The notes below the pieces were generated by a model, which was not told the DNA's origin, searched no databases, and saw nothing but the letters and a program-made list of their open reading frames with translations. DNA of 64,000 nucleotides from Marinobacter santoriniensis NKSG1 (GTDB lineage: Bacteria; Pseudomonadota; Gammaproteobacteria; Pseudomonadales; Oleiphilaceae): assembly GCF_000347775.1 (NCBI RefSeq), contig NZ_APAT01000015.1, forward strand, positions 186,001-250,000. The letters are read 5' to 3'. Position 1 is the first letter of the stretch. Every line of letters begins with the position of its first letter. Both the position numbers and the translations under genes were made by a program. Of this stretch, positions 9,317 through 17,808 are shown piece after piece.

Positions 9317-9790
9317 ATGAACGATATGGAAAACGTGACCTACGATGAGTTAAACGAGGGTGACACGGCCACTTTCACACGGACCCTGACCGAGAACGAT
9401 CTGATTCTTTTTGCCGCCGTTTCAGGCGACGTGAACCCGGTGCACCTGGACCAGGAGTTCGCAGAGAATTCCATGTTCAAGGAACGTATTGCCCACGGCA
9501 TGTGGAGTGGATCGCTGGTCTCCGCCGCCCTTGCGACGGTCATGCCAGGGCCGGGAACCATCTATCTTGAACAGAGCCTTGCCTTCAAACGCCCGGTCAA
9601 ATTGGACGACACCATCACGGTGAACCTCAAGGTCCTGAAAAAAGAACCGAAGAACCGGGTAACGATCGAGTGCGATGTACGCAACCAGAAAGGTCAGCAG
9701 GTGGTATCGGGCGAGGCGAAAGTGATCGCTCCGAAAGACAAGGTGTCCCTCACCAAACCCGATCTCCCCACCATCACGATTGAGGACTGA
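9317..9790 (+). CDS. MaoC-like (R)-specific enoyl-CoA hydratase family protein
   Basis: Hotdog-fold hydratase of 157 residues. The hydratase-2 signature is visible: an Asp in FAAVSGDVNPVHLD and the following His, then IAHGMWSGSL, giving the Asp/His pair used to add water to enoyl-CoA in (R) stereochemistry. PhaJ-type proteins of this length feed beta-oxidation intermediates into 3-hydroxyacyl pools; whether it supplies polyester synthesis here is unknown, since no pha gene is in the window. The ATG at 9317 has GCGGAG six bases upstream. The reading frame stays open far upstream through the antisense of fadD, but that extension is not coding. It is divergent from fadD. Confidence 0.85.
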   Translation: MNDMENVTYDELNEGDTATFTRTLTENDLILFAAVSGDVNPVHLDQEFAENSMFKERIAHGMWSGSLVSAALATVMPGPGTIYLEQSLAFKRPVKLDDTITVNLKVLKKEPKNRVTIECDVRNQKGQQVVSGEAKVIAPKDKVSLTKPDLPTITIED

Positions 9791-9798
9791 CCCAGCCT

Positions 9799-9827
9799 GA
9801 GAGCGGGGCCGGAAAGGCCCTCCTCTC
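9799..9827. terminator. Hairpin between convergent genes
   Basis: Outer stem GAGAG (9799-9803) with CTCTC (9823-9827) and inner stem GGGGCC (9805-9810) with GGCCCT (9816-9821), each flanked by an unpaired C. It sits where the MaoC gene and the TonB-like gene converge and overlaps the stop codon of the latter. There is no U-tract, so a terminator role in either direction is only plausible. Confidence 0.45.
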
Positions 9828-10827
9828 ATCCCGGCAGAAAATCCACCGGGAACCGGACGGTTCTCGGCTCAACGTCGTCTGCTCCGAAATTGAACATGCG
9901 GACCCGCAGTGCGATCCGGTTTTCCAGGGTGGGATTATCCAGCTCGGAGCTGACAACTTCGCAGGACGACACGCTGCCATCGGGCTGGATGACCAGTTCC
10001 AGCAGTACCTTACCCTGCAATGTCGGATCCTGACGGAGCTCCCGCCGGTACAGCGAGTAAAGCGCGGTTTTCTGGCTGTCGAAGACCTTCCTGATATTGC
10101 TCATGGCCCGTTGGCCCGGCCCCTTGTCGGCCTTGGGCTCGACCCTTGCCACGGTCTTATGAACCGGTTCTGGCTTCGCTTGAACTGCTTTCACCTCGTG
10201 GCCTGCGACCGCAACCTCCGTGGTTGGTGCCTCGGTTTTCTCCACGCCCTCGCTGCCGGCAAGGACCCTGGAGACTGCCGGTTTATCGGAGGTCTCGGCC
10301 GGTGTCGTTTTGCCGGCGTTGGCCCTGAGCACGGGCGCCGGCTCGGCTTCCGGCTCGCGGAGCGCTGCCAATCGGTCTTTCATCGCCAGCAAGCCGGAAC
10401 GGGAAGCCGTTTCCCGGGCCTGTTGCACGGTCTGCTCGGGCGGCGCCGGAGCACGCTCAGCCGGTACCTCCGGTTTCGGTGGCGGCGCCTTGGCGGGCTC
10501 GGGCTTTGGGGTTTCCGCTTTCGGGGCCGGCTCAGGTTCTGGCTCGGGCTCCGGTGGCTCGACGACCGGTTCCGGCTCAACCGGCTTCGGCTTCGCCTTC
10601 GGTTCCGGCTTGGGCTGTTCCAGCAGATGCGCCAGAGCGGGCGGGACCTTCTCCACCTCGTTCCGGTCGGGCTCCGGCAAATCAATCAGCGGAATCAACA
10701 ACGCCGGCGGCACAAACAGGAGCGCTACCAGCGACAGGATGATCAGAAACCGGGTGCGCTCACCCCGCTCCTTTGACCAGGGCAGTTCCGAGACCGGCGC
10801 CCAGGGCATCGACACAGCCTCACCCAC
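9826..10827 (-). CDS. TonB-like energy transducer with AgmX/PglI-type C-terminal domain
   Basis: Predicted inner-membrane protein spanning the periplasm and linking an ExbB/ExbD-type motor to an envelope partner. The 333 residues comprise a short cytoplasmic start, one membrane helix (about residues 26-48, LIILSLVALLFVPPALLIPL), a long Pro/Glu/Lys-rich stretch (about 60-130) like the rigid region of TonB, and a C-terminal domain containing GKVLLELVIQPDGSVSSCEV. That last pattern is typical of the AgmX/PglI C-terminal family known from Myxococcus gliding and sporulation proteins. It is the last gene of the operon; its GTG start overlaps the preceding exbD-like gene by 8 bases and has GGAGG upstream. 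An internal ATG at 10809 is the alternative start. Confidence 0.75.
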   Translation of the reverse strand: MGEAVSMPWAPVSELPWSKERGERTRFLIILSLVALLFVPPALLIPLIDLPEPDRNEVEKVPPALAHLLEQPKPEPKAKPKPVEPEPVVEPPEPEPEPEPAPKAETPKPEPAKAPPPKPEVPAERAPAPPEQTVQQARETASRSGLLAMKDRLAALREPEAEPAPVLRANAGKTTPAETSDKPAVSRVLAGSEGVEKTEAPTTEVAVAGHEVKAVQAKPEPVHKTVARVEPKADKGPGQRAMSNIRKVFDSQKTALYSLYRRELRQDPTLQGKVLLELVIQPDGSVSSCEVVSSELDNPTLENRIALRVRMFNFGADDVEPRTVRFPVDFLPG

Positions 10828-11308
10828 GACGCACCTCCGGCTCTACCGCCAGCCGCACCTGCCGGAAACGTTCGTTGACGCAGGTCTGCATGATCTTGCG
10901 CAGCAGCCGGTAGTCAGTATCCCGACCGGCCATGATCGTCACCGGCAACCCCTGGTCCGGAACGGATTCGAGACGGGCCCGGCGCCATGACAACTCCTCG
11001 GACAACCCGGCGATGGTCGTGTCGTCAGCACCGATGCTGTCGAGACGCGCCACTTCCCTTCCCTGCACCAGGATCGACTGGCCGCTCACCTGAACGGTGA
11101 GATTTTCCACCGCCTGTTGCTCCGCAGTGGAAACCGGAAGTGGAACATCGGTCGTGTTCTGCAGGACTTTGACATCGGACGAGTTCACCATCAGAAAAAA
11201 CACGAGGATGGTAAAAATATCCATCAGTGATACCAGGTTCAGACCACCGGTTTTGTGCATCCGGCTGTAGTGACGCTTCAGGCGCCGGGAACGGTGAGAA
11301 CTCTTCAT
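10820..11308 (-). CDS. ExbD/TolR-like biopolymer transport protein (second copy)
   Basis: Single-pass inner-membrane protein of 162 residues. A basic cytoplasmic start is followed by the helix LNLVSLMDIFTILVFFLMV (about residues 23-41), which carries the conserved membrane Asp (MDIF) thought to take part in proton flow in ExbD/TolR. The rest is periplasmic. It overlaps the upstream exbD-like gene by four bases (ATGA) and the downstream TonB-like gene by eight, so the three are translationally coupled. Together with the ExbB-like gene it should build the stator of a proton-driven motor (family knowledge). Confidence 0.85.
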   Translation of the reverse strand: MKSSHRSRRLKRHYSRMHKTGGLNLVSLMDIFTILVFFLMVNSSDVKVLQNTTDVPLPVSTAEQQAVENLTVQVSGQSILVQGREVARLDSIGADDTTIAGLSEELSWRRARLESVPDQGLPVTIMAGRDTDYRLLRKIMQTCVNERFRQVRLAVEPEVRRG

Positions 11309-11835
11309 GCGCCCTCCCCATCCGTTGCGGCATCAACCGGTGCCAGCTTGCGGCTCTCCGGCGCGTCCATCAGGGAAATGTCCGGAAACAGCTCGCCCTG
11401 CACCACGTTCGCCGCCACAACCGCCGGATAGGACCGAACGGTATCCATCGTCGTAACCAGCGTCTGGTAATCGATGTCCGGCCCAACCTCCAGGATCACA
11501 TCGGTCTTTTCGGGAATCCGGGCCTTGATGTCGCGGAGCAGGGTTCGAAGGCTCGCAAAGTCCTGCTCTCCTTCCTTCAGCGGCAAGGCGCGTATCAATC
11601 CCCGCTCGGAGTCGGCAACCTCAATCCCGGACGGGATCAGCGTCACCACCAGATTCAGGCTTTCCGCATCCGGGGTCTCGCCACTGGCCATACCCGGGAA
11701 GTTCAGATCAATGGTCCGGACCTGCGTAAACACCATGCCCAGTAGCAATACCGGGACCAGTACGATCATCAGATTCATGAACGCGGTGATGTCGAGCTCC
11801 GGTGAGCCGGTCATTCGGCGATGTCGACGTCTCAT
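11305..11835 (-). CDS. ExbD/TolR-like biopolymer transport protein (first copy)
   Basis: A 176-residue ExbD-type protein with the membrane helix ELDITAFMNLMIVLVPVLLL (about residues 13-32) carrying the conserved Asp, then a periplasmic domain. It differs clearly from the following exbD-like protein, so the operon encodes a heterodimer or two alternative partners rather than a recent duplication. The arrangement of one ExbB-like and two ExbD-like genes recalls AglR/AglQ/AglS of Myxococcus. The stop codon overlaps the next start. Only 43 bases separate it from the ExbB-like gene. Confidence 0.85.
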   Translation of the reverse strand: MRRRHRRMTGSPELDITAFMNLMIVLVPVLLLGMVFTQVRTIDLNFPGMASGETPDAESLNLVVTLIPSGIEVADSERGLIRALPLKEGEQDFASLRTLLRDIKARIPEKTDVILEVGPDIDYQTLVTTMDTVRSYPAVVAANVVQGELFPDISLMDAPESRKLAPVDAATDGEGA

Positions 11836-11878
11836 GGCTACCTCCTGTTCCGGTCTGTTGCGCGCGGAACCCTGTTCT

Positions 11879-12529
11879 TCACGCTGCAGCCCGGGTAGTG
11901 GCCACCGGCTCGGACACCAGGTTCAGGAGTTTCACACCGGCCATTTCAAAGCTGTCCACGATTTCATTGGTGCGGGTCTGCAACAGCGCATGGAACATCA
12001 GCAACGGAATCGCCGACATCAGCCCGAAGGCCGTGGTGTTCATCGCCACCGAAATACTGCCGGACAACAGGCTGGCCTTCTGGGACGGATCGGCGGCAGC
12101 GACGGCCGTAAACGCGGAGATCAAACCAATGATCGTGCCCAACAGCCCCAGGAGGGTGGCAATGTTCGCCAGCGTCGCCAGGTATTGGGTGCGCTTCTCC
12201 AATCGGGGCAATACCTCCATCAACCCTTCTTCCATGGCATACTCGATGTCTTCCCGCCGACTGTTATTCAGCAAACGACCGAGTCCGGCGCCCATAATGC
12301 CGGCGATGGCACTGTTCGACTGGCTCGCTGCCTTCATTGCCTGCCGATACTCCCGCTTCTGCAACAGGGGCAGGATCCTCTTCTCGAAAGCAATGCGATT
12401 CTTTCGTCTCACCGCCCCCAGGTAAATAAACCGTTCCAGCGTGATGGCAAGGCCGATCGCAAGGACCACCGCAATGGGGTACATGAAGGGGCCACCTTCC
12501 TGAAAAAAACGAACGATTGTGTCCAGCAT
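11879..12529 (-). CDS. MotA/TolQ/ExbB family proton channel protein
   Basis: Inner-membrane motor subunit of 216 residues with three membrane helices: about 13-33 (MYPIAVVLAIGLAITLERF), about 118-140 (LANIATLLGLLGTIIGLISAF) and about 160-185, with a cytoplasmic loop between the first two, the usual ExbB/TolQ layout. The conserved TLLGLLGTIIGLI stretch is intact. It should form the proton channel with the two ExbD-like proteins encoded just downstream. It lies mid-operon, 27 bases after the small exported protein gene. Confidence 0.9.
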   Translation of the reverse strand: MLDTIVRFFQEGGPFMYPIAVVLAIGLAITLERFIYLGAVRRKNRIAFEKRILPLLQKREYRQAMKAASQSNSAIAGIMGAGLGRLLNNSRREDIEYAMEEGLMEVLPRLEKRTQYLATLANIATLLGLLGTIIGLISAFTAVAAADPSQKASLLSGSISVAMNTTAFGLMSAIPLLMFHALLQTRTNEIVDSFEMAGVKLLNLVSEPVATTRAAA

Positions 12530-12556
12530 GTCTTGTCTCCGTCTTCTACTGCACAG

Positions 12557-12895
12557 TTAAGGCTGAATGCCTTGCGGATTGAGTGTCATCGGGTCCAGGG
12601 TTTCCCGGAAGCGCCTGTGATTGCCCAGCGCCAGTGGGTCCACCGGCTGTTCCAGGGTGGGTGCGTGATCGTCCAGCTCGGCCCGGGGCCGGCGTGGCAG
12701 GCTCGGTGGCTGCCACGGCAGGATAAACAGGATCCGGGGATCGTCTTCGCCGAGGGTCGCGGAAATCCCCTGTATCCCGAGCCGCATACCGGCCTCATGC
12801 GCCTTATTGTTCTGCAGGTCATCCGCCTGGGCATGCGGCACGGTGAAGATCGCGGCGACCAGTAGCGGGAGGATCCGTAACAACCGTCCCATCAT
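12557..12895 (-). CDS. Small exported protein of unknown function
   Basis: Not recognised. The 112-residue product starts with a likely signal peptide (LLRILPLLVAAIFTVPHAQA, cleavage near residue 24), followed by a periplasmic part rich in Pro and Arg with no known motif. Its ATG overlaps the stop of the upstream TPR lipoprotein gene (ATGA), so translation is coupled, and the ExbB-like gene follows 27 bases on. The position, fixed between motor and TPR genes, suggests a subunit or adaptor of the same envelope machine (inference). Confidence 0.7.
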   Translation of the reverse strand: MMGRLLRILPLLVAAIFTVPHAQADDLQNNKAHEAGMRLGIQGISATLGEDDPRILFILPWQPPSLPRRPRAELDDHAPTLEQPVDPLALGNHRRFRETLDPMTLNPQGIQP

Positions 12896-13377
12896 TCCTC
12901 CAACCTCCGTTTCAAGTCGGCGATCCAGCCAGCCACATCGGCATCTTCCTCCGTACTCAGAGCCTCATAAGCCCGGTACTGCGACAGAGCGGTTTTCAGG
13001 TCGAGCAGATATAGCTCAGAAATAACCGCCAGGTTGTAGTGCAGCTCCGGCACCCCGGGAGACTCGGCAATACCCTGTTTCAGGAAGTCAGCGGCAGCCT
13101 CGTAGTCGTGGCGATCCGCAAGTGCAAGCGCCAGGTTGTTGATCGTTGTAGCGTCTGCCGGGTTCAGCCGCACGGCCTGCGTCCAGTCTTCGATAGCCTG
13201 ATCAGCCTCGCCGCTATCCCATGCCGCCTTTCCCTGCTCGGCAAGTTCCGCAGCCTTGACCGGGTCGGGCTCCGGCTTTGGGTGGGCCTCCGGCGTAACA
13301 GAAGGCCCGGCGCACCCGGTGAGCCATAGCAGAACCAGTAATCCGGAGAGCCATGAGGGCCTGAACCTATGCACCAT
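12892..13377 (-). CDS. TPR-repeat lipoprotein
   Basis: Exported lipoprotein of about 161 residues. The signal peptide ends in the lipobox LTGC, and a Pro/Glu stretch then leads into two to three tetratricopeptide repeats (for example AWDSGEADQAIEDWTQAVRL). The ATG at 13377 with GAGG six bases upstream is chosen; a GTG at 13389 is in frame but overlaps more of the upstream gene. It overlaps the end of the large TPR gene and the start of the small exported protein gene. It resembles Myxococcus AglT-type and similar TPR lipoproteins in general layout only; no specific orthology is claimed. Confidence 0.75.
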   Translation of the reverse strand: MVHRFRPSWLSGLLVLLWLTGCAGPSVTPEAHPKPEPDPVKAAELAEQGKAAWDSGEADQAIEDWTQAVRLNPADATTINNLALALADRHDYEAAADFLKQGIAESPGVPELHYNLAVISELYLLDLKTALSQYRAYEALSTEEDADVAGWIADLKRRLEE

Positions 13378-16168
13378 CGTTTGCCTCACTGTTCCAACTC
13401 ATCCAGCGAACGGCCCGGTCATACCGGCCGGGATTCATCTGGCCCAGGACCTCCAGGCTCCGTCCAATCCATGGATCGAACCCATGCTCCACAATCCGCC
13501 CATGATTTCTGGCATGCAGCGCGATCGCTTTTTCCTCAAACGGATAGGCCTGTTCCTCAAGCAGCATCTGGTACTGCATGGCCTCCATTTCATTGAGATC
13601 CGGCGGCACAGACGACGCCATCAGATCGGCAGCGAGCTGACGGTAGAGTTCAGCTCGCCGATAAAGGACTTCCGATTCGACCGCTTCGCCGCCGAACTGC
13701 TGGGCCTGGACGAAATATTTCCGGGCCGCTTCAAGAGCTTCCTGTTTCCGGTCCAGGGCCTCGGCGAGTGGCTGAGTCAACGCAATGCTGCCGAAGGTGT
13801 CGGCCTCCCGAATGCCCAGCGCCATTGCGCTGTGGGCACTCAGCCGCAATGTCTCCTCGGAATGCCAGTCGCTGGACAGCTCCGCCTTAACCATGGCCTT
13901 TTGCCACTGTTCCGGATGGCTTGCGGATTCCGCCAGACGTTGCCGCATGGTCTGGAGCCGGATGTGACTATCCGCGTCTTTTGCCGTGGGTCGGGTGTCC
14001 AGGTATCGAACATAAAGGGCGTTACGCTGTTTGACGTCGCCGGCGTCATGAAACAGGTCCGCCGCCCGAAGCCTCAAGCGCCAGGGATTCTCCCGGGTTT
14101 CCGCCATGGCGAGCAGTTCTTCCGCTGCACGAACGGGCTGATCCGACTCGGTGTAGGCATACACCAGCTTTTCACCGATCCCCGACGTCAGATCGTGGTC
14201 CGGATAATCCCGTCGGAAACGCCGAAGCTCATTGATAGCGGTCTGCCATTCCGAGGCTTTCAGGAGAGTGTTGGCTGCATCGAACCGACCCCGGATGGCC
14301 ATTTCGGAACCGGGCGCAAGGGTTTCAATACGCTGGAAATGGGCAACCGCCAGAGAGACCTCGCCAGCGGAAGCCGCTGCCTGGCCCTGCTGGTATATGG
14401 CCCCTGCCAGTTGCCCCACGACGGCCTTACGGTCGTTTGCGGTCGTTCCGGGCACATTGCCTTCGTCGATCAGACCCAGCGTCTGACGCCACGCTCTCTC
14501 AGCCTCGGCGTATTGCTGACGTGCCTGGCGCACCTTCGCCGTGACCAGCCAGGCGGAATAACGCGCTTTCAGGTCGGCGTCGGGCCGCGTAGTGACGGCG
14601 TGGGCGTAGTCGACGGAGCGGTCATAATCGCCATTGGCATACCAGCGCGTAGCGAGATCCGCCTGCGCAGCCGCCGTTCGGCTATCGGACGGGAACGTGC
14701 TCGCGAAACGGTCAACCTCTGCCGAAAGTTCGCTCAGCGGCTCCGCCGGAGATGGCGCACTGTTATCGGAAGGCACCCGCTTCCGATACAGCGTGATAGC
14801 AGCCCAGGCGGAGTCGGCCGCTTTCGGGTAACCGGGCGATTGATAAGCTGCCGTCTGGAAGCTGTTGATTGCCGCCTCATCTTCACCAGCCTGCAATCGC
14901 GCGTCCCCTGCAAGGCGCCAGATCGGCCCGGCATCGGATTGCCTTCGTGCCAGTGACTCATAGTAGTCCGCCGCCCTTGCAAACCCCGACGCAGCTTCCC
15001 CTTTGGCCGTCAGCCGTTCCGAGGCGGAGTGGTAATGAAAGTCGGCGAGCGTGCGGGCGTATTGCTGCCAGAGCAGTTCCTGGTCCCCATCAAGCTCCGT
15101 GTAGGCGCCGTCCGGAAGATAGGCCGCCACGTAATCCGCTTTCGCATCACGCGCGGCGTCGGGCCTGCCCGCCTGCTGCCAGACCTGAACGACCTGGTTC
15201 AGAAAATCCGGGCTGTCCCGATGGTCCGGATAACGTTGTACAAAACGCCGGTTTACCCGGACACTCGCCGAGGGCTCACCGGTCACGGCGTAGAGATCGG
15301 CCAACCGATCATAGACGAGGGGCACCCAGGGACGAGGCGCACCGTTGCCCAACCACCCTTCCAGGCTTGCCACGCCCTGCTTCCTTGACGCCATCACGGC
15401 AAGGATTCGAAGGGTATCGTCGATGGTGTCCACGGAGGACTGCGCTACCGACCCAAGGCTCGCTTCGGTGGGCAGGAACCCGTCGAGGACTTCCAGGAAG
15501 GTGGCAGCGGCCCGATCCCAGGCCCCGGCGCCCTGTTTGAACTGACTCCAGCCCAACATGTATCGGGCCTTGCTCTTGAGCGCCTCACCACCCTCGCCCT
15601 TGATCAACGTTTCATAGCTGGTTTCGGCCCGGGCGTACTTGCCGGCGGAGAACTCCGCTTCGGCGATCCGGAATCGGGATTCCGGTACCAGTGGTGAATC
15701 CGGATAAAGGCCGACCAGCTGTCGGAGACGTTTTGTCGATTCATCGGTGTGCCCGGTCAGGGCATGGGCCTTGGCCATCTGGTAGAGCAACTCGTCGAGC
15801 CGCCCGGAAAAGGAACCCCGATCCAGAATCGATTCATAGCTTGCGATCGCTTCCCGGTAGATCTCCGGTTCCTGGTCAGCGCTGTAGCCTACGTCTTCTC
15901 CAGAACGAATTCGGATATTGGACAGGCGGTTCAGCGCGTCCACCCGCACTTCCGGCTCATCGGAGGTTTCGAAAAGCCGCTGGTAACGCCGGCCCACTTC
16001 CGCGGGCGAAATTGCCGGCAAGGGGCGACTCTCAAACTTGAGGAACACGGGACGCATGTCGGCAATGGTCTTACCGTCCCGATCCAGCTCGACCTTGAAC
16101 GACTCCTGGGCCAACAGACTGCCCGGTAACAGCAGGCTGACCGCGCAAAGCCCCGCAAGAACCCTCAT
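13367..16168 (-). CDS. Large periplasmic TPR-repeat protein
   Basis: A 933-residue exported protein with a signal peptide (about residues 1-20, ending SLLAQ). Almost the whole length is made of TPR-like helical hairpins, for example YREAIASYESILDRG, KYARAETSYETLIKG and AINSFQTAAYQSPGYPKAADSA. No enzymatic motif is visible, so it is probably a scaffold or adaptor in the periplasm or at the outer membrane. It overlaps the upstream gene by four bases and the downstream one by eleven. It is the largest component of the ExbB/ExbD/TonB-like operon and is likely the partner driven by that motor (inference). Confidence 0.75.
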   Translation of the reverse strand: MRVLAGLCAVSLLLPGSLLAQESFKVELDRDGKTIADMRPVFLKFESRPLPAISPAEVGRRYQRLFETSDEPEVRVDALNRLSNIRIRSGEDVGYSADQEPEIYREAIASYESILDRGSFSGRLDELLYQMAKAHALTGHTDESTKRLRQLVGLYPDSPLVPESRFRIAEAEFSAGKYARAETSYETLIKGEGGEALKSKARYMLGWSQFKQGAGAWDRAAATFLEVLDGFLPTEASLGSVAQSSVDTIDDTLRILAVMASRKQGVASLEGWLGNGAPRPWVPLVYDRLADLYAVTGEPSASVRVNRRFVQRYPDHRDSPDFLNQVVQVWQQAGRPDAARDAKADYVAAYLPDGAYTELDGDQELLWQQYARTLADFHYHSASERLTAKGEAASGFARAADYYESLARRQSDAGPIWRLAGDARLQAGEDEAAINSFQTAAYQSPGYPKAADSAWAAITLYRKRVPSDNSAPSPAEPLSELSAEVDRFASTFPSDSRTAAAQADLATRWYANGDYDRSVDYAHAVTTRPDADLKARYSAWLVTAKVRQARQQYAEAERAWRQTLGLIDEGNVPGTTANDRKAVVGQLAGAIYQQGQAAASAGEVSLAVAHFQRIETLAPGSEMAIRGRFDAANTLLKASEWQTAINELRRFRRDYPDHDLTSGIGEKLVYAYTESDQPVRAAEELLAMAETRENPWRLRLRAADLFHDAGDVKQRNALYVRYLDTRPTAKDADSHIRLQTMRQRLAESASHPEQWQKAMVKAELSSDWHSEETLRLSAHSAMALGIREADTFGSIALTQPLAEALDRKQEALEAARKYFVQAQQFGGEAVESEVLYRRAELYRQLAADLMASSVPPDLNEMEAMQYQMLLEEQAYPFEEKAIALHARNHGRIVEHGFDPWIGRSLEVLGQMNPGRYDRAVRWMSWNSEANDGA

Positions 16169-17802
16169 TGTGACGTCTCCTGAAGGTTCTCAAGTGCCAG
16201 ATACTCATACAGGTGCGCGATCTGCTGTTCGGTCTTGTCATAGGCATAGACCATTCTCTGGTCCTGATCGTCCACGTAAGCCAGCGCCAGCTCATTCAGT
16301 CGATTTTCGGCGGTAGCCCGCAGAGCCGACGCTCTTTTTCGGTAACCGGCAATCTCGGAAAGCAGGGTTTTGAGCCGGTCACCGACCCCCATATCCCCGG
16401 ATCCGACATCCGAAACTGCAGCCAGGGCGGTGTTCGCATCGCCGAGGATCCGTTCCATTTTCGCCAAACGGCGCTGTTGTGCTGGTCCGGTGGCTTTTTC
16501 AAGCAGTTTTTCCACCTGGTCTTCGAGTGCGTTGCCCTCCGTGCGCAGTTCCCGGAGCGTACCCTCGTCTACCGAACCACCGGTCGCCCTGTGATCAAGC
16601 TCGGAAAGCAACACCTCCAGATTGCTCTGCTCCTGCGACAGCCGGTCATCCAGCCGTTCAAGTCTTGCCACCCGGGCTACGGCTATCTGTGCTGACGGAG
16701 TGTCCAGAAAGTCCATGAGGTAAGCCTGTCGGGGCTGCTGCATGGTCCGGCTGTCCGCCAGAAACCACTCCAGATCGGATGTCTGAGCGCCCTTGACCAA
16801 CGCACCGTAGGCACCCTTTTCCCTGATTTGCTGCTTGAGTTTTCGCAGGGTTACGCGCTCACTTTCATACGCGGCATTCGCTGCGAGGTAGGCCTCGCCA
16901 GCCTGTCCGAGATAACCCGCGAGGTCATAGCCCCGCCCCATTCCAATCCAGGCATCCGCCACGCCGGGATAGGCCAGGGGAAATTTTTTTGCCCGGTGCC
17001 AGCTTTGCATGGCGGCGCGGTGATTGCCCCGTTCAGCCAATGCCAGCCCGTGGAAATACAACGCCAGCGGCGTTACCGGACTGTCCAGCGCCACCTTTTC
17101 CAGGAATCCAATGGCCTTGTCATACTCGCCGTTCTGATAGGCCAGGTAGCCCGCCCTTGCCAGAAGCCGGTTCCGGAGATCTTCCTGTCGATCGGATTCC
17201 TGATCCGCTTCGGTCATGGCGAGCGCCACCCTCAAAGCGACCAATGCCCGAGCCGGATTGGTGTCCTGCCTGGCATAATCACTGGCGAGATTTCCGTAAC
17301 CGACCGCCGCCCAGTAGCCGGCGTCCATTCCTGAAAGGATCTTGCCCGCCCTCTCAGGGGCGCCAGCCTGTCTCTGAAAATCGGCAAGGTGATACAGCGC
17401 TTCCTGCTTATCCTCACCGAACCCGTAGCGCGCAGCGAGGCCGAACCACCGTGCGGCTTCCTGCGAATCGGCTTGTTCCAGGGCTGCCCGACCAAGGAGC
17501 ATCGAGGCTTTTCCCCGATAGGTATCCGTCTCTGCAATCCGGCGCAGCTCTTCCAGGCCCTGGTGCCGATGACCACTGTCCAGCCAGACCCGGGCCCGAA
17601 GTAAAGGCGCGTCTTTACCTTTCATCGCTCCGATCGTCCGGACCGCGTCAGGAGCATCGCCAGTGGCAAGCGCATAACGGACAACGCCCGGCCGGAGATC
17701 CTCAGGAACGGCAATAGTCCCGGCCAGCACCGGACCTGCCATGCAGCCGGAGGCAGCCAGGAAAGCCGTCAGAGAGATCCGCAATGAACGTCCCACAAAC
17801 AT
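16165..17802 (-). CDS. Exported TPR/coiled-coil protein
   Basis: A 545-residue exported protein. The N-terminus (MFVGRSLRISLTAFLAASGC) is a signal peptide with a weak lipobox-like Cys at 20, so lipidation is uncertain. TPR-like repeats occupy about residues 40-330 (for example EALYHLADFQRQAGAPERAG). A helical, coiled-coil-rich C-terminal part from about 370 on contains LDDRLSQEQSNLEVLLSELD. No catalytic motif is seen. It is second in the operon, seven bases after the first gene, and overlaps the next by four bases. A structural role in the same complex as the 933-residue TPR protein is likely (inference). Confidence 0.7.
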   Translation of the reverse strand: MFVGRSLRISLTAFLAASGCMAGPVLAGTIAVPEDLRPGVVRYALATGDAPDAVRTIGAMKGKDAPLLRARVWLDSGHRHQGLEELRRIAETDTYRGKASMLLGRAALEQADSQEAARWFGLAARYGFGEDKQEALYHLADFQRQAGAPERAGKILSGMDAGYWAAVGYGNLASDYARQDTNPARALVALRVALAMTEADQESDRQEDLRNRLLARAGYLAYQNGEYDKAIGFLEKVALDSPVTPLALYFHGLALAERGNHRAAMQSWHRAKKFPLAYPGVADAWIGMGRGYDLAGYLGQAGEAYLAANAAYESERVTLRKLKQQIREKGAYGALVKGAQTSDLEWFLADSRTMQQPRQAYLMDFLDTPSAQIAVARVARLERLDDRLSQEQSNLEVLLSELDHRATGGSVDEGTLRELRTEGNALEDQVEKLLEKATGPAQQRRLAKMERILGDANTALAAVSDVGSGDMGVGDRLKTLLSEIAGYRKRASALRATAENRLNELALAYVDDQDQRMVYAYDKTEQQIAHLYEYLALENLQETSQ

Positions 17803-17808
17803 CCGGCA

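Noticed and set aside
13256..14956. 566-codon plus-strand frame opposite the large TPR gene
   Set aside because: The minus-strand frame has a signal peptide, TPR periodicity and operon overlaps; the plus frame has none.
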